Part shown: in pieces, positions 1-5,495 of the stretch
Layout: every line of letters starts with the position of its first letter
How positions within the stretch are numbered: position 1 is the stretch's first letter
Origin: JAWLDB01 sp041686915
GTDB taxonomy: Bacteria; Bacillota; UBA994; UBA5500
Direction of reading: 5' to 3'
Length of the DNA stretch: 5,495 bases
NCBI GenBank assembly: GCA_041686915.1
Contig: JAWLDB010000178.1
Location: 1-5,495, forward strand
Position numbers and translations under genes: made by a program
The notes under the pieces: model-generated
What the model saw: only the letters and a program-made list of their open reading frames with translations
The model's database searches: none
Told to the model about the DNA's origin: nothing

Positions 1-1
1 T

Positions 2-997
2 CTCTTGCCCTCAGGAAAGAAGCTTAACAATCGCCACTTGGAACTATTGCGCCAATGGGGTATAGAAAGTATCTACATCTCCCCACCCGATTCGGCTGAG
101 CACGGGTTGGTCTCTGAAACTCACCTGATTAGTCAACGCGTTCAGCTACAGATCATGAATGCCCTGCATGAGGTCTACTCGGCTGTTGAAGGAGAGAAGC
201 AGGTTTCACTAAACAGGCTTTCGGTTTCTTTGCGGTCACTCGTGTCTGAAATTGTTAGTCATGAGCGGGTAGCGATCGATTTAGTGGGACTCCGGAAGAT
301 GGATAATCATACATTCATGCATTCTTTGGCTGTCGGTGTAATGGCCGTAAACACCGGGGTTAACCTTGGGATAACCAAAGATGGCTTATATGCGTTTGGC
401 ATTGCTGCAGTGTTGCACGACATTGGCAAGCTAAAGGTACCGCTAGAGATACTCAACAAGCCAGGTAAGTTAAGTGAAAAAGAGTGGGAAGAGATTCGCT
501 GCCATCCGGAATATGGCAGGGATTGGGTGGCGAGTACAGGGGTGCTGAGCACTGAAATAGGGCAAGCAGTCGTCGAACACCACGAAAGGTATGATGGCAG
601 TGGATATCCCGAGGGCATTAGTGGAAGCCAGATAGGATTGTTTGGGCGTATTCTTGCAATCACCGATGTTTACGATGCAATGACTTCCGACCGAATCTAC
701 AAGCAGAAGCTGCCCCCGCACGTAGCAGTGGAGCAGCTAATGGCGCAGAGCAGCCAATTCGACCCTGAGATCTTGCGAGTTTTTCTCCGCAATCTTGTTG
801 TCTTCCCAGTTGGGAGTTTGGTCGTTCTGGACAACGGAGCTGTTGGGAAAGTCATTAGTTACCACCGAGACTTTCCCTGTCGTCCAAAAATCCTACTACT
901 GAAAGACTCGTCAGGGAACGACCTCAATGCGCCACTGGAGTGCGATTTAATGACGGAACTATCGCGTTTTGTCGCCAAGGTTGTGTCATTTCAATGA
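2..997 (+). CDS. HD-GYP domain protein, probable cyclic-di-GMP phosphodiesterase (5' partial)
   Basis: Probable phosphodiesterase that hydrolyses the second messenger c-di-GMP. The frame is open to the left edge; the first codons read LLPSGKKLNNRHLELL, which resembles the inside of the N-terminal region usual in these proteins, so the TTG at 5 is unlikely to be the true start. Numbering residues from that TTG, the HD-GYP core spans about 95-255. It has a first histidine region (NHTFMHS, H102/H106), the HD dyad in LHDIGK (H138-D139), and the complete signature HHERYDGSGYP (192-202), followed by DVYDAMTSDR. All metal-binding and GYP residues look intact, so activity is expected. After FDPEI a short C-terminal domain (about 262-330, PVGSLVVL...GAVGKV) follows, a common tail in Firmicute HD-GYP proteins. 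No membrane segment or response-regulator receiver domain is visible in the part present. Its stop overlaps the comFC start, so the two are probably co-transcribed. Activity and substrate are inferred from the family. Confidence 0.93.
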   Translation, partial: LLPSGKKLNNRHLELLRQWGIESIYISPPDSAEHGLVSETHLISQRVQLQIMNALHEVYSAVEGEKQVSLNRLSVSLRSLVSEIVSHERVAIDLVGLRKMDNHTFMHSLAVGVMAVNTGVNLGITKDGLYAFGIAAVLHDIGKLKVPLEILNKPGKLSEKEWEEIRCHPEYGRDWVASTGVLSTEIGQAVVEHHERYDGSGYPEGISGSQIGLFGRILAITDVYDAMTSDRIYKQKLPPHVAVEQLMAQSSQFDPEILRVFLRNLVVFPVGSLVVLDNGAVGKVISYHRDFPCRPKILLLKDSSGNDLNAPLECDLMTELSRFVAKVVSFQ

Positions 998-1743
998 ACC
1001 GGTTGCTAGCCAGGTTATGGTCAAGCTTTCTTGACCTGCTGTTTCCACCTCAGGCCCGGTGCGCACTCTGCGGGCGCACTTTACGAGCAGATAGCAGGTT
1101 TGTCTGCGATGCTTGTCAACAGGCTGCGTCTCATCAACCCGGGTCTCTTTGTAGACGCTGCGGACGATCTTTGGCAGAACAACGGTTTGCTTCCGGGGAC
1201 GCTACTATCTGTCCATATTGCGACCATGAGGACTGGGTATTTAGTCAAGCCCGCAGTATCGGACCTTATGATGAAGACCTGCGAATGGCCATCCACCGTT
1301 TGAAATTCCGTGGACAGCGAGAGCTCAGCAGGGCCCTGGCTAACCTGATGTTTGTAGCAATTGAGCCGGCATGGTGGCAGGAGATTGATTGCCTGGTACC
1401 TGTCCCCTTGCACTCGGAACGTGTCAAACAAAGAGGTTTCAACCAATCCGAACTGCTGGCCTATGAGCTAGCCCTGCGTGCTAACCGGCCGATGCAGCTA
1501 CTCCTGGAAAGAGTCATCTCCACGAAGTCACAGACCGGGCTTAGTCGCCAATTGCGCCGCCTGAACGTACATGGAGCTTTCCGGGTCATTCCGGAGGCAA
1601 CATCCCTTATCGGTAAGTGTGTTCTGCTGGTTGACGACGTTATGACTACCGGCAGTACTCTCAGTGCCTGCGCTGAAGCCTTGCTGAAAGCAGGCGCCAA
1701 GGAAGTGCGTGTAGTGACTGCCGCAGTGACCAACATCCGCTAG
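994..1743 (+). CDS. comFC: ComF family protein (amidophosphoribosyltransferase-like, competence/DNA uptake)
   Basis: ComFC/GntX-type protein of 249 residues, a usual length for the family. The N-terminus has four CxxC pairs (C23/C26, C38/C41, C53/C56, C73/C76), expected to form zinc-binding ribbons. Next comes the conserved stretch VPVPLHSERVKQRGFNQSELLA. The C-terminal phosphoribosyltransferase fold carries the PRPP-binding motif VLLVDDVMTTGST (about 210-222, with D214-D215). In naturally competent bacteria ComFC acts in the cytoplasm in uptake of transforming single-stranded DNA; the exact reaction is not settled. I chose the ATG at 994 because it overlaps the previous stop as ATGA, which suggests translational coupling, and because it gives the usual family N-terminus (short amphipathic stretch, LLFPP, then CxxC). 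A longer frame from 940 would add 18 residues inside the HD-GYP gene without support. No comFA helicase gene is adjacent in this window, unlike B. subtilis, so a role in competence is inferred. Confidence 0.92.
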   Translation: MNRLLARLWSSFLDLLFPPQARCALCGRTLRADSRFVCDACQQAASHQPGSLCRRCGRSLAEQRFASGDATICPYCDHEDWVFSQARSIGPYDEDLRMAIHRLKFRGQRELSRALANLMFVAIEPAWWQEIDCLVPVPLHSERVKQRGFNQSELLAYELALRANRPMQLLLERVISTKSQTGLSRQLRRLNVHGAFRVIPEATSLIGKCVLLVDDVMTTGSTLSACAEALLKAGAKEVRVVTAAVTNIR

Positions 1744-1750
1744 CCCTAAG

Positions 1751-1760
1751 AGGAGAAAGG
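1751..1760 (+). promoter_or_regulatory. Shine-Dalgarno-like purine tract before the 15-codon ORF
   Basis: AGGAGAAAGG directly after comFC. AAAGG lies 7 bases and AGGAG 12 bases before the GTG at 1768. It is too far from the yvyF-type start at 1812 to serve it directly, and that gene has its own GAGGTGAT, so this tract suggests a separate small translated ORF. Confidence 0.45.
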
Positions 1761-1767
1761 TCGAGTC

Positions 1768-1815
1768 GTGTCGAAGATTGGCGGAAAGTACTACGAAGAG
1801 GTGATTGTGTCGTGA
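1768..1815 (+). CDS. Possible 15-codon leader peptide upstream of the yvyF-type gene
   Basis: GTG-started ORF encoding MSKIGGKYYEEVIVS, with a purine-rich ribosome-binding tract (AGGAGAAAGG) upstream. Its TGA stop (1813-1815) overlaps the GTG start of the next gene as GTGA, and the ribosome-binding site of that gene (GAGGTGAT) lies within the last codons. This geometry would allow ribosomes ending here to restart on the next gene. No known family is recognised. The frame is the same as comFC, just beyond its TAG and a second TAA, so it could instead be a chance ORF or a decayed extension of comFC. The call rests on position and signals only. Confidence 0.35.
   Translation: MSKIGGKYYEEVIVS
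1798..1805 (+). promoter_or_regulatory. Ribosome-binding site deciding the GTG start of the yvyF-type gene
   Basis: GAGGTGAT closely matches the complement of the 16S rRNA 3' end (GGAGGTGAT). Ten bases separate the GAGG core from the GTG at 1812. The nearby ATG at 1816 is out of frame, so GTG is the best start. Confidence 0.75.
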
Positions 1816-2216
1816 ATGTAGGCAACTGCCCCCGCTGTGGACGTCTGTATAGCAAGAGCCTCGCGAAGTTCTGTCCTCAGTGTGTAGAGGAAGATGATAA
1901 GATGTACGAAGCTGTTTATCGCTTTGTGCGAGATAATCCTAGTTCTAGTATCGATCAAGTGCATGAGGCTACTGAAGTGCCGAAGGAACGCATACTGCAA
2001 TTTCTGCGCGAGGGAAGAATCGATGTAGCGGAATGGGTAGCGGCGGAATATCCTTGCGAGCGCTGTGGGAGAGATATCACCAAGGGGCGTTATTGTGAGC
2101 GTTGTGCAGAGGAACTGAAATCGTCTCTCAGGTCTTTAGCAGCGGAGTTAAAGACCGGCCGGGATAAGTCTGGATCTGGGTATCATATCGACGAGCGCAG
2201 CAAATTGCGTATATAG
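1812..2216 (+). CDS. yvyF: Flagellar operon protein, YvyF/TIGR03826 type, two zinc ribbons
   Basis: Small cytoplasmic protein of 134 residues matching the family annotated as TIGR03826 flagellar operon protein (B. subtilis YvyF, of similar size). Two zinc-ribbon-like cysteine sets are visible: C6/C9 with C21/C24, and C82/C85 with C95/C98. Between them, about 30-72, lies a helix-turn-helix-like segment (SIDQVHEATEVPKERILQFL), which looks like a small DNA-binding or MerR-type fold. The last 30 or so residues are charged and without cysteine. The biochemical role is not established; a regulatory role in flagellar expression is suggested by the fold and by its constant position between comFC and flgM in many Firmicutes. 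The GTG start is supported by GAGGTGAT upstream. A GC-rich hairpin follows nine bases after the stop. The family call is firm, the function is not. Confidence 0.88.
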   Translation: MNVGNCPRCGRLYSKSLAKFCPQCVEEDDKMYEAVYRFVRDNPSSSIDQVHEATEVPKERILQFLREGRIDVAEWVAAEYPCERCGRDITKGRYCERCAEELKSSLRSLAAELKTGRDKSGSGYHIDERSKLRI

Positions 2217-2224
2217 AATTACGG

Positions 2225-2244
2225 AAGGGCGGGCAACCGCCCTT
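2225..2244 (+). terminator. GC-rich hairpin after the yvyF-type gene, possible terminator
   Basis: A perfect 8-base-pair stem, AAGGGCGG with CCGCCCTT, closes a four-base GCAA loop (a GNRA tetraloop). It starts nine bases after the stop codon, where an intrinsic terminator would sit. Only TTTAT follows, not a real T-tract, so termination may be weak or the hairpin may protect the 3' end of the mRNA. Confidence 0.55.
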
Positions 2245-2269
2245 TATGCATGCTCTCCTTCCACCTCCC

Positions 2270-2301
2270 GTAGGGACACGGCATGCCGGGCGGCGTGCCC
2301 T
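2270..2301. repeat. GTAGGG palindromic repeat, copy 1 (degenerate)
   Basis: Starts GTAGGGA. The inner arm CACG (2277-2280) pairs with CGTG (2294-2297) and AGGG (2272-2275) pairs with CCCT (2298-2301), leaving A2276 bulged. The loop is 13 bases, longer than in the other two copies, and includes part of a 10-base perfect palindrome CGGCATGCCG (2279-2288). Confidence 0.55.
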
Positions 2302-2349
2302 CTGCCTGCCTCCGGCCCTAATCAATTGTCCTGCTCGAAAACCAAAACC

Positions 2350-2374
2350 GTAGGGGCTGGACGTTGGCCAGCCC
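2350..2374. repeat. GTAGGG palindromic repeat, copy 2
   Basis: GTAGGGG followed by CTGG, a seven-base loop ACGTTGG, then CCAG and CCC. GGGCTGG (2354-2360) and CCAGCCC (2368-2374) form a perfect 7-base-pair stem. The lead-in and loop closely match copy 3, but the inner stem differs. Confidence 0.7.
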
Positions 2375-2401
2375 ACACCTCCATACGCCTTCTATTGTGT
2401 T

Positions 2402-2428
2402 GTAGGGGTTCGACGCCGGCGAACCCTA
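2402..2428. repeat. GTAGGG palindromic repeat, copy 3
   Basis: GTAGGGG followed by TTCG, a seven-base loop ACGCCGG, then CGAA and CCCTA. GGGTTCG (2406-2412) pairs perfectly with CGAACCC (2420-2426). With one bulged G the stem extends to TAGGG/CCCTA. The loop differs from copy 2 at only two of seven bases. It lies about 30 bases upstream of the flgM promoter -35 element. Confidence 0.7.
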
Positions 2429-2455
2429 ATTCCCAAATCTTTTCTTCCTCTAAGG

Positions 2456-2485
2456 CCTAAAGATTCGTACCCTCCTTGCCGATAA
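2456..2485 (+). promoter_or_regulatory. Sigma-D/sigma-28 (FliA-type) promoter for flgM-flgN-flgK-flgL
   Basis: CCTAAA (2456-2461) matches the -35 and GCCGATAA (2478-2485) the -10 of the flagellar sigma factor consensus (TAAA, about 15 bases, GCCGATAA/T). The spacer from TAAA to GCCG is 16 bases, one longer than usual. Transcription would start near 2491-2494, about 27-30 bases before the flgM ATG. The position in front of flgM agrees with the late-class promoter known at this place in B. subtilis. Confidence 0.87.
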
Positions 2486-2508
2486 CAACCCTAGGAGAAG
2501 AATTTTTC

Positions 2509-2516
2509 GGGGTGAT
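2509..2516 (+). promoter_or_regulatory. flgM ribosome-binding site
   Basis: GGGGTGAT resembles the 16S-complementary GGAGGTGAT and lies at normal distance from the ATG at 2521 (four bases after the T, eight after the GGGG core). This selects ATG 2521 over the overlapping ATG at 2515 and over the TTG at 2476, which lies across the promoter -10. A second AGGAG at 2493-2497 lies 23 bases before the ATG, too far to serve it. Confidence 0.7.
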
Positions 2517-2520
2517 GCAC

Positions 2521-2817
2521 ATGCGTATTTCAGATAAGCAAGTTAACCAGGTGCTCAAAGCCTACGCCGACCAGATGCGTCGTAAGCAGGATAACAAACC
2601 TGTGCAGCAAGCGGAAGAAACAGGCCATGAGGTCAAGCTTTCGGCTGCTTCCCAAGACTTTATGGCCGCAATGCAGGCTTTGAAGGACGTGCCGGAAGTG
2701 GACGAGGATCGTGTGCAAGCACTGAAGCAACAGATTGATTCGCGAACCTACCAGCTTGACAGCCAGCAGATTGCCCGCAAGATGCTGAACCGCAGCCTGG
2801 TCGACAGAATGGTGTAG
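2521..2817 (+). CDS. flgM: Anti-sigma-28 factor FlgM
   Basis: FlgM of 98 residues, normal for the family. It binds and holds inactive the flagellar sigma factor (SigD/FliA) in the cytoplasm until the hook-basal body is complete and FlgM is exported. The N-terminus MRISDKQVNQVLKAY fits the Firmicute FlgM start. A polar, Gln- and Lys-rich linker follows to about residue 37. The C-terminal sigma-binding half begins at VKLS (38-41) and includes a segment rich in Asp, Glu and Val (VPEVDEDRVQALKQQID), then YQLDSQQIARKMLNRSL, the usual family ending. A longer reading from TTG 2476 is rejected because that codon lies on the promoter -10. The gene is first in a unit with flgN, flgK and flgL behind a sigma-28 type promoter, so sigma-28 would transcribe its own inhibitor, a negative feedback loop. 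Confidence 0.94.
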   Translation: MRISDKQVNQVLKAYADQMRRKQDNKPVQQAEETGHEVKLSAASQDFMAAMQALKDVPEVDEDRVQALKQQIDSRTYQLDSQQIARKMLNRSLVDRMV

Positions 2818-2820
2818 CCT

Positions 2821-3300
2821 ATGCAACAATGGCAGGCATTGGAGCAGGTACTGCACTTGGAAGTTGATCTGCTCACCCAGGCTGTTGCCTTAGGTGAACG
2901 TAAGCGGCAAGCACTTGTAGCTAACAACGTTACTGACCTGGAAGTGTTAATCCGCGAGGAAACCGAGCTAGCTGGTAAGCTGCAGGAAGTTGAACTGCAG
3001 TTGACCAGGACAGTCGGTAGTCTGGCTGGTCAGTATGGCAGCACAAATCTCGCTGAGTTAATTGATCTGCAGCACTGCCCAGTTCGTGAAGCCCTACGAC
3101 CTCTGTACGAGCGGATGGTCATTTTGATGGCCACATTGCAGGCTATAAGCGAGCAAAACAAGTTATTGATAGAGCAGGCCCTATCATATATCGACTTTTC
3201 TTTGCGGGTATATTTGAACGCTCAACAGGAGCCGTCCTACACGGCTGCCGGTACCACTCGCAACCGAACCAACCCGCGTCTATTGGACCGCAAGATCTGA
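2821..3300 (+). CDS. flgN: Flagellar export chaperone FlgN
   Basis: FlgN-family protein of 159 residues, a usual length. It is a cytoplasmic chaperone that binds the C-terminal ends of FlgK and FlgL and delivers them to the flagellar type III export gate. The sequence is almost entirely helical in character: leucine- and glutamate-rich heptad-like stretches at about 3-60 (LEQVLHLEVDLLTQAV, LIREETELAGKLQEVE) and about 86-130, ending in a proline- and arginine-rich polar tail. Weak sequence conservation is normal for FlgN; its place between flgM and flgK, its own presumed clients being encoded next, makes the call secure. Only three bases separate the flgM stop from its ATG and no strong ribosome-binding site is visible, so translation is probably coupled to flgM. 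Its TGA stop overlaps the GAGGTGAG ribosome-binding site of flgK. Confidence 0.88.
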   Translation: MQQWQALEQVLHLEVDLLTQAVALGERKRQALVANNVTDLEVLIREETELAGKLQEVELQLTRTVGSLAGQYGSTNLAELIDLQHCPVREALRPLYERMVILMATLQAISEQNKLLIEQALSYIDFSLRVYLNAQQEPSYTAAGTTRNRTNPRLLDRKI

Positions 3301-3312
3301 GGTGAGTTCTAG

Positions 3313-4779
3313 ATGAGATCTACATTCTCTGGATTCGATATAGCCCGCAGGGCGATCGTTGCCCAGCAACAGGCCTTGGAAGTAACCGGGCACAACATAG
3401 CCAATGCGGCCACTCCCGGCTATAGCCGGCAACGGGCGAATTTGACGGCCAGCAACCCCTATACCATCCCCAGCATGCATCGGCCAAACTCGGCAGGGCA
3501 AATAGGCACAGGTGTTGAAGTAGCTTCGGTCACGCGCCTGCGCGATGAGTTTACCGACTACCAATACCGCTCAGAGAATCAGTCGCTTGGCAACTGGGAA
3601 GCGCAGTGGCAGACGCTGGACCGCGTGGAGGGTATCTTTGCCGAGCCGGCTGCAGCCGGGCTGAAAAAGGCGATTGGTGAGTTCTTTAATGCCTGGCAAG
3701 ACCTCAGCCGTGACGCAGGCAGCGACACTGTACGCGCAGTAGTGCGCCAACGCGGTGCAGCTGTCTCGGACATGTTCAGACATATACATAAACAGCTCGA
3801 TGACACCCGTGTAGACATCAACGAGGGAATACGCTTGGCGGTCGATGACATCAACTCATTGGCTGAGCAGATTTCCGCCCTAAATGTCCAGGTCCAGAGT
3901 AGTGAGCTAGGTGGCCACAGGGCAAATGACCTGCGCGACAAGCGTGATCTGCTGGTGGACAAGCTGTCAGGCTTGGTTAACATCAATGTCTTCGATGAGA
4001 ATGGCCAGTTCGCTGTCGTTGTCAACGGAACCAGCCTGGTTCGCCATGGTGCAGTCACCCATATGAAATTATCCCTGAATCAAACTTCTCCCGGTGTGCG
4101 AGAAGTAGTCTGGGAAAAGGCAGATGGCACTGAAGGGTTGCCTGTACGCGCTACCAACGGCAGATTAGCCGGTCTTACCAGCTCCCGCGACCAGGTAATG
4201 CATAACTTCATGGGAGCCTTGGACGATTTGGCCAACAAGTTCGCCGACGAAGTCAACCGCATTCACGGTACCGGCTGGTATGTGCGTGAAGGTGCTGACC
4301 TCGATAACCTACAGGACGCAGATTGGCTGAGCGGTATGGACTTCTTCGCCTCAGCGAATGGAGACCCCATCTCTGCCAGCAGCATCATAATCAATCCTGA
4401 CATCAGCGATTCGGCTGAGGGTCGACGCAAGATTGCAGCCGCCGGTACCAAGGTGACTGGCGATGGAGCCATTGCCTTGCAGCTTGGTCAGCTGCGTAAT
4501 CAGGAGATACCAGGATTGAACGGCACGGCTGAACAGCGCTATGAGGGTATTCTGGGGGTTCTCGGGGTTGAAAGCCAGAAGGCGCAGCGCCTGATGAACA
4601 ACCAGACGATGCTGGTCGACCAGTTGGATATGCGTCGCCAGTCGGTTTCCGGAGTCTCGTTGGATGAAGAGATGACGGACATGATCAGGTATCAACATGC
4701 CTATAACGCGGCCGCGCGGCTGATTACGACCATGGATGAGGTGCTGGACGTATTGATCAACCGCACCGGCATGAGATAG
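3313..4779 (+). CDS. flgK: Flagellar hook-associated protein 1 (hook-filament junction) FlgK
   Basis: FlgK of 488 residues, within the family range. It is exported through the flagellar type III apparatus and forms the first junction ring between hook and filament. The N-terminal D0 signature is complete: STFSGFDIARRAIVAQQ then TGHNIANAATPGYSRQR (25-41). The C-terminal D0 helix is also canonical: SGVSLDEEMTDMIRYQHAYNAAARL within 444-488, ending in VLDVLINRTGMR. Between these lie coiled-coil-like D1 segments (about 85-215, including a GGHRANDLRDKRDLLVDKLS motif typical of FlgK) and a less conserved exposed middle domain (about 215-400). No cleavable signal peptide is present, as expected. GAGGTGAG (3299-3306) overlapping the flgN stop serves the ATG at 3313. 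The gene is followed by flgL after 11 bases. No frameshift or truncation is seen. Confidence 0.97.
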   Translation: MRSTFSGFDIARRAIVAQQQALEVTGHNIANAATPGYSRQRANLTASNPYTIPSMHRPNSAGQIGTGVEVASVTRLRDEFTDYQYRSENQSLGNWEAQWQTLDRVEGIFAEPAAAGLKKAIGEFFNAWQDLSRDAGSDTVRAVVRQRGAAVSDMFRHIHKQLDDTRVDINEGIRLAVDDINSLAEQISALNVQVQSSELGGHRANDLRDKRDLLVDKLSGLVNINVFDENGQFAVVVNGTSLVRHGAVTHMKLSLNQTSPGVREVVWEKADGTEGLPVRATNGRLAGLTSSRDQVMHNFMGALDDLANKFADEVNRIHGTGWYVREGADLDNLQDADWLSGMDFFASANGDPISASSIIINPDISDSAEGRRKIAAAGTKVTGDGAIALQLGQLRNQEIPGLNGTAEQRYEGILGVLGVESQKAQRLMNNQTMLVDQLDMRRQSVSGVSLDEEMTDMIRYQHAYNAAARLITTMDEVLDVLINRTGMR

Positions 4780-4790
4780 GAGAGTAGCCC

Positions 4791-5495
4791 ATGCGTATAA
4801 CCAACCAAATGCTGACTGAGGGTTTCATGCAAAACCTCCGCACTAACCTGCACAACCTGAATAGCACCCAGCGGCAGCTATCATCTGGCAAAACGATCAG
4901 CCGCCCGTCGGACGATCCGTTGAAGCTACAATTGATTCTAAAACTGGATACTGCACTCGATCAGCGCAACCAGTATATCCGTAACATCGACGACGCCGAC
5001 TCCTGGCTAACCGTCAGCGACGCTGCGCTTAACCAGGCAGGTGGCGTGCTCAACCGGGTAAGGGAGTTAGGGGTCAAGGGTCAGAACGGTACCTGGAATC
5101 AGGATGATTTGAACGCGATGGCGGAAGAGGTTGGTCAACTATTGGAACATCTGGGGGAGGTGGCCAACACTACCCATGCTGGACGCTACTTGTTTGCCGG
5201 CAGCGATACAGCCAAACAGCCGTATACATTGGATGTTCCCGCAGGGCCAGCTAGTATCCAGTTCACTGGCCTGAATAACGCCATCGAGTATGAGGTAGGC
5301 CAGAATGTCACCCTCAAGGTGAATACTACTGGCCATGATGCCTTCGGTGGCACTGAGCTGTTTGAAGCGATAGAAGAGTTGCGGCAAGGTCTGTTAACCG
5401 GCGATAGTGACGTTGGTCAAGCCATGGAACGCCTGGAGGGTTCCACCAACACCCTGCTGGCTGCCCGCGCTGACATTGGTGCCCGCATGAATCGT
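4791..5495 (+). CDS. flgL: Flagellar hook-associated protein 3 (junction) FlgL (3' partial)
   Basis: N-terminal 235 codons of FlgL, open to the right window edge; the family is usually about 290-320 residues, so roughly the last fifth to quarter, including the C-terminal D0 helix, is missing. FlgL forms the second junction ring between FlgK and the flagellin filament. The N-terminus MRITNQML and the flagellin-like D0/D1 features are clear: QLSSGKTISRPSDDP (SRPSDDP at 37-43), NIDDADSWLTVSDAALNQA, and ARYLFAG-type motif GRYLFAGSDT (131-140), where the central domain begins. The D1 region returns in the final visible part (AMERLEGSTNTLLAARADIGARMNR). AGGAG (4778-4782), overlapping the flgK stop, sits eight bases before the ATG. 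Co-transcription with flgK is very likely. Confidence 0.95.
   Translation, partial: MRITNQMLTEGFMQNLRTNLHNLNSTQRQLSSGKTISRPSDDPLKLQLILKLDTALDQRNQYIRNIDDADSWLTVSDAALNQAGGVLNRVRELGVKGQNGTWNQDDLNAMAEEVGQLLEHLGEVANTTHAGRYLFAGSDTAKQPYTLDVPAGPASIQFTGLNNAIEYEVGQNVTLKVNTTGHDAFGGTELFEAIEELRQGLLTGDSDVGQAMERLEGSTNTLLAARADIGARMNR

Noticed and set aside
940..993. 18-residue N-terminal extension of ComFC
   Set aside because: It lies entirely inside the HD-GYP gene; the ATGA overlap at 994 is a better start and gives the usual ComF N-terminus.
1081..1446. 121-residue minus-strand open frame inside comFC
   Set aside because: Antisense shadow of a clearly conserved gene, with no domain of its own.
2128..2376. 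82-residue open frame on the minus strand over the intergenic region
   Set aside because: It overlaps the end of the yvyF-type gene, runs through the hairpin and two palindromic repeats, has a low-complexity Arg/Gly/Cys composition and resembles no family I know.
2270..2428. The three palindromes as a CRISPR array
   Set aside because: Repeats are not identical, spacing is uneven (80 and 52 bases between starts), and there are no uniform spacers or cas genes.
2476..2520. N-terminal extension of FlgM from a TTG start
   Set aside because: The TTG lies across the -10 of the sigma-28 promoter, and the later ATG at 2521 has a good ribosome-binding site and gives the normal family N-terminus.
3579..4058. 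159-residue minus-strand open frame inside flgK
   Set aside because: Shadow of the flgK coding sequence: Ser/Arg-rich, no recognisable domain, while the plus frame is a complete, well-conserved FlgK.

Overview
The window is an ordinary-looking chromosomal stretch of a Gram-positive (Bacillota) bacterium. All genes lie on the + strand and form two consecutive transcription units. The gene order comFC - yvyF-type protein - flgM - flgN - flgK - flgL is the one known from Bacillus subtilis and many Clostridia. The protein sequences and the c-di-GMP-type HD-GYP gene in place of comFA/comFB suggest a motile member of the Clostridia (for example a Peptococcaceae- or Moorella-like lineage). That placement is inference; the genus cannot be read from the sequence.

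Left unit (1 to about 2245): the 3' part of an HD-GYP phosphodiesterase gene, whose 5' end is outside the window, overlaps the start of comFC by an ATGA. comFC is followed by a possible 15-codon leader ORF and then by the two-zinc-ribbon flagellar-operon protein of the YvyF/TIGR03826 type. A GC-rich hairpin just after that stop codon may end the unit.

Intergenic stretch (2217-2520, about 300 bases): no gene is supported here. It holds the hairpin at 2225-2244, three short palindromic repeats that start GTAGGG and have different but fully complementary inner stems, and a sigma-D/sigma-28 type promoter (CCTAAA ... GCCGATAA) in front of flgM.

Right unit (2521 to the window end): flgM (anti-sigma-28), flgN (export chaperone), flgK and flgL (hook-filament junction proteins; flgL runs off the right edge). 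Gaps are 3 to 13 bases. This is the late-flagellar module. Sigma-28 transcribes its own antagonist FlgM together with the junction proteins and their chaperone, so completion of the hook and FlgM secretion can gate filament synthesis.

No mobile element, CRISPR array, tRNA, rRNA or clearly novel multi-gene system is visible. The observations most worth checking are the covarying palindromic repeats, the candidate leader peptide coupled to the yvyF-type gene, and the overlap of a c-di-GMP phosphodiesterase gene with comFC.
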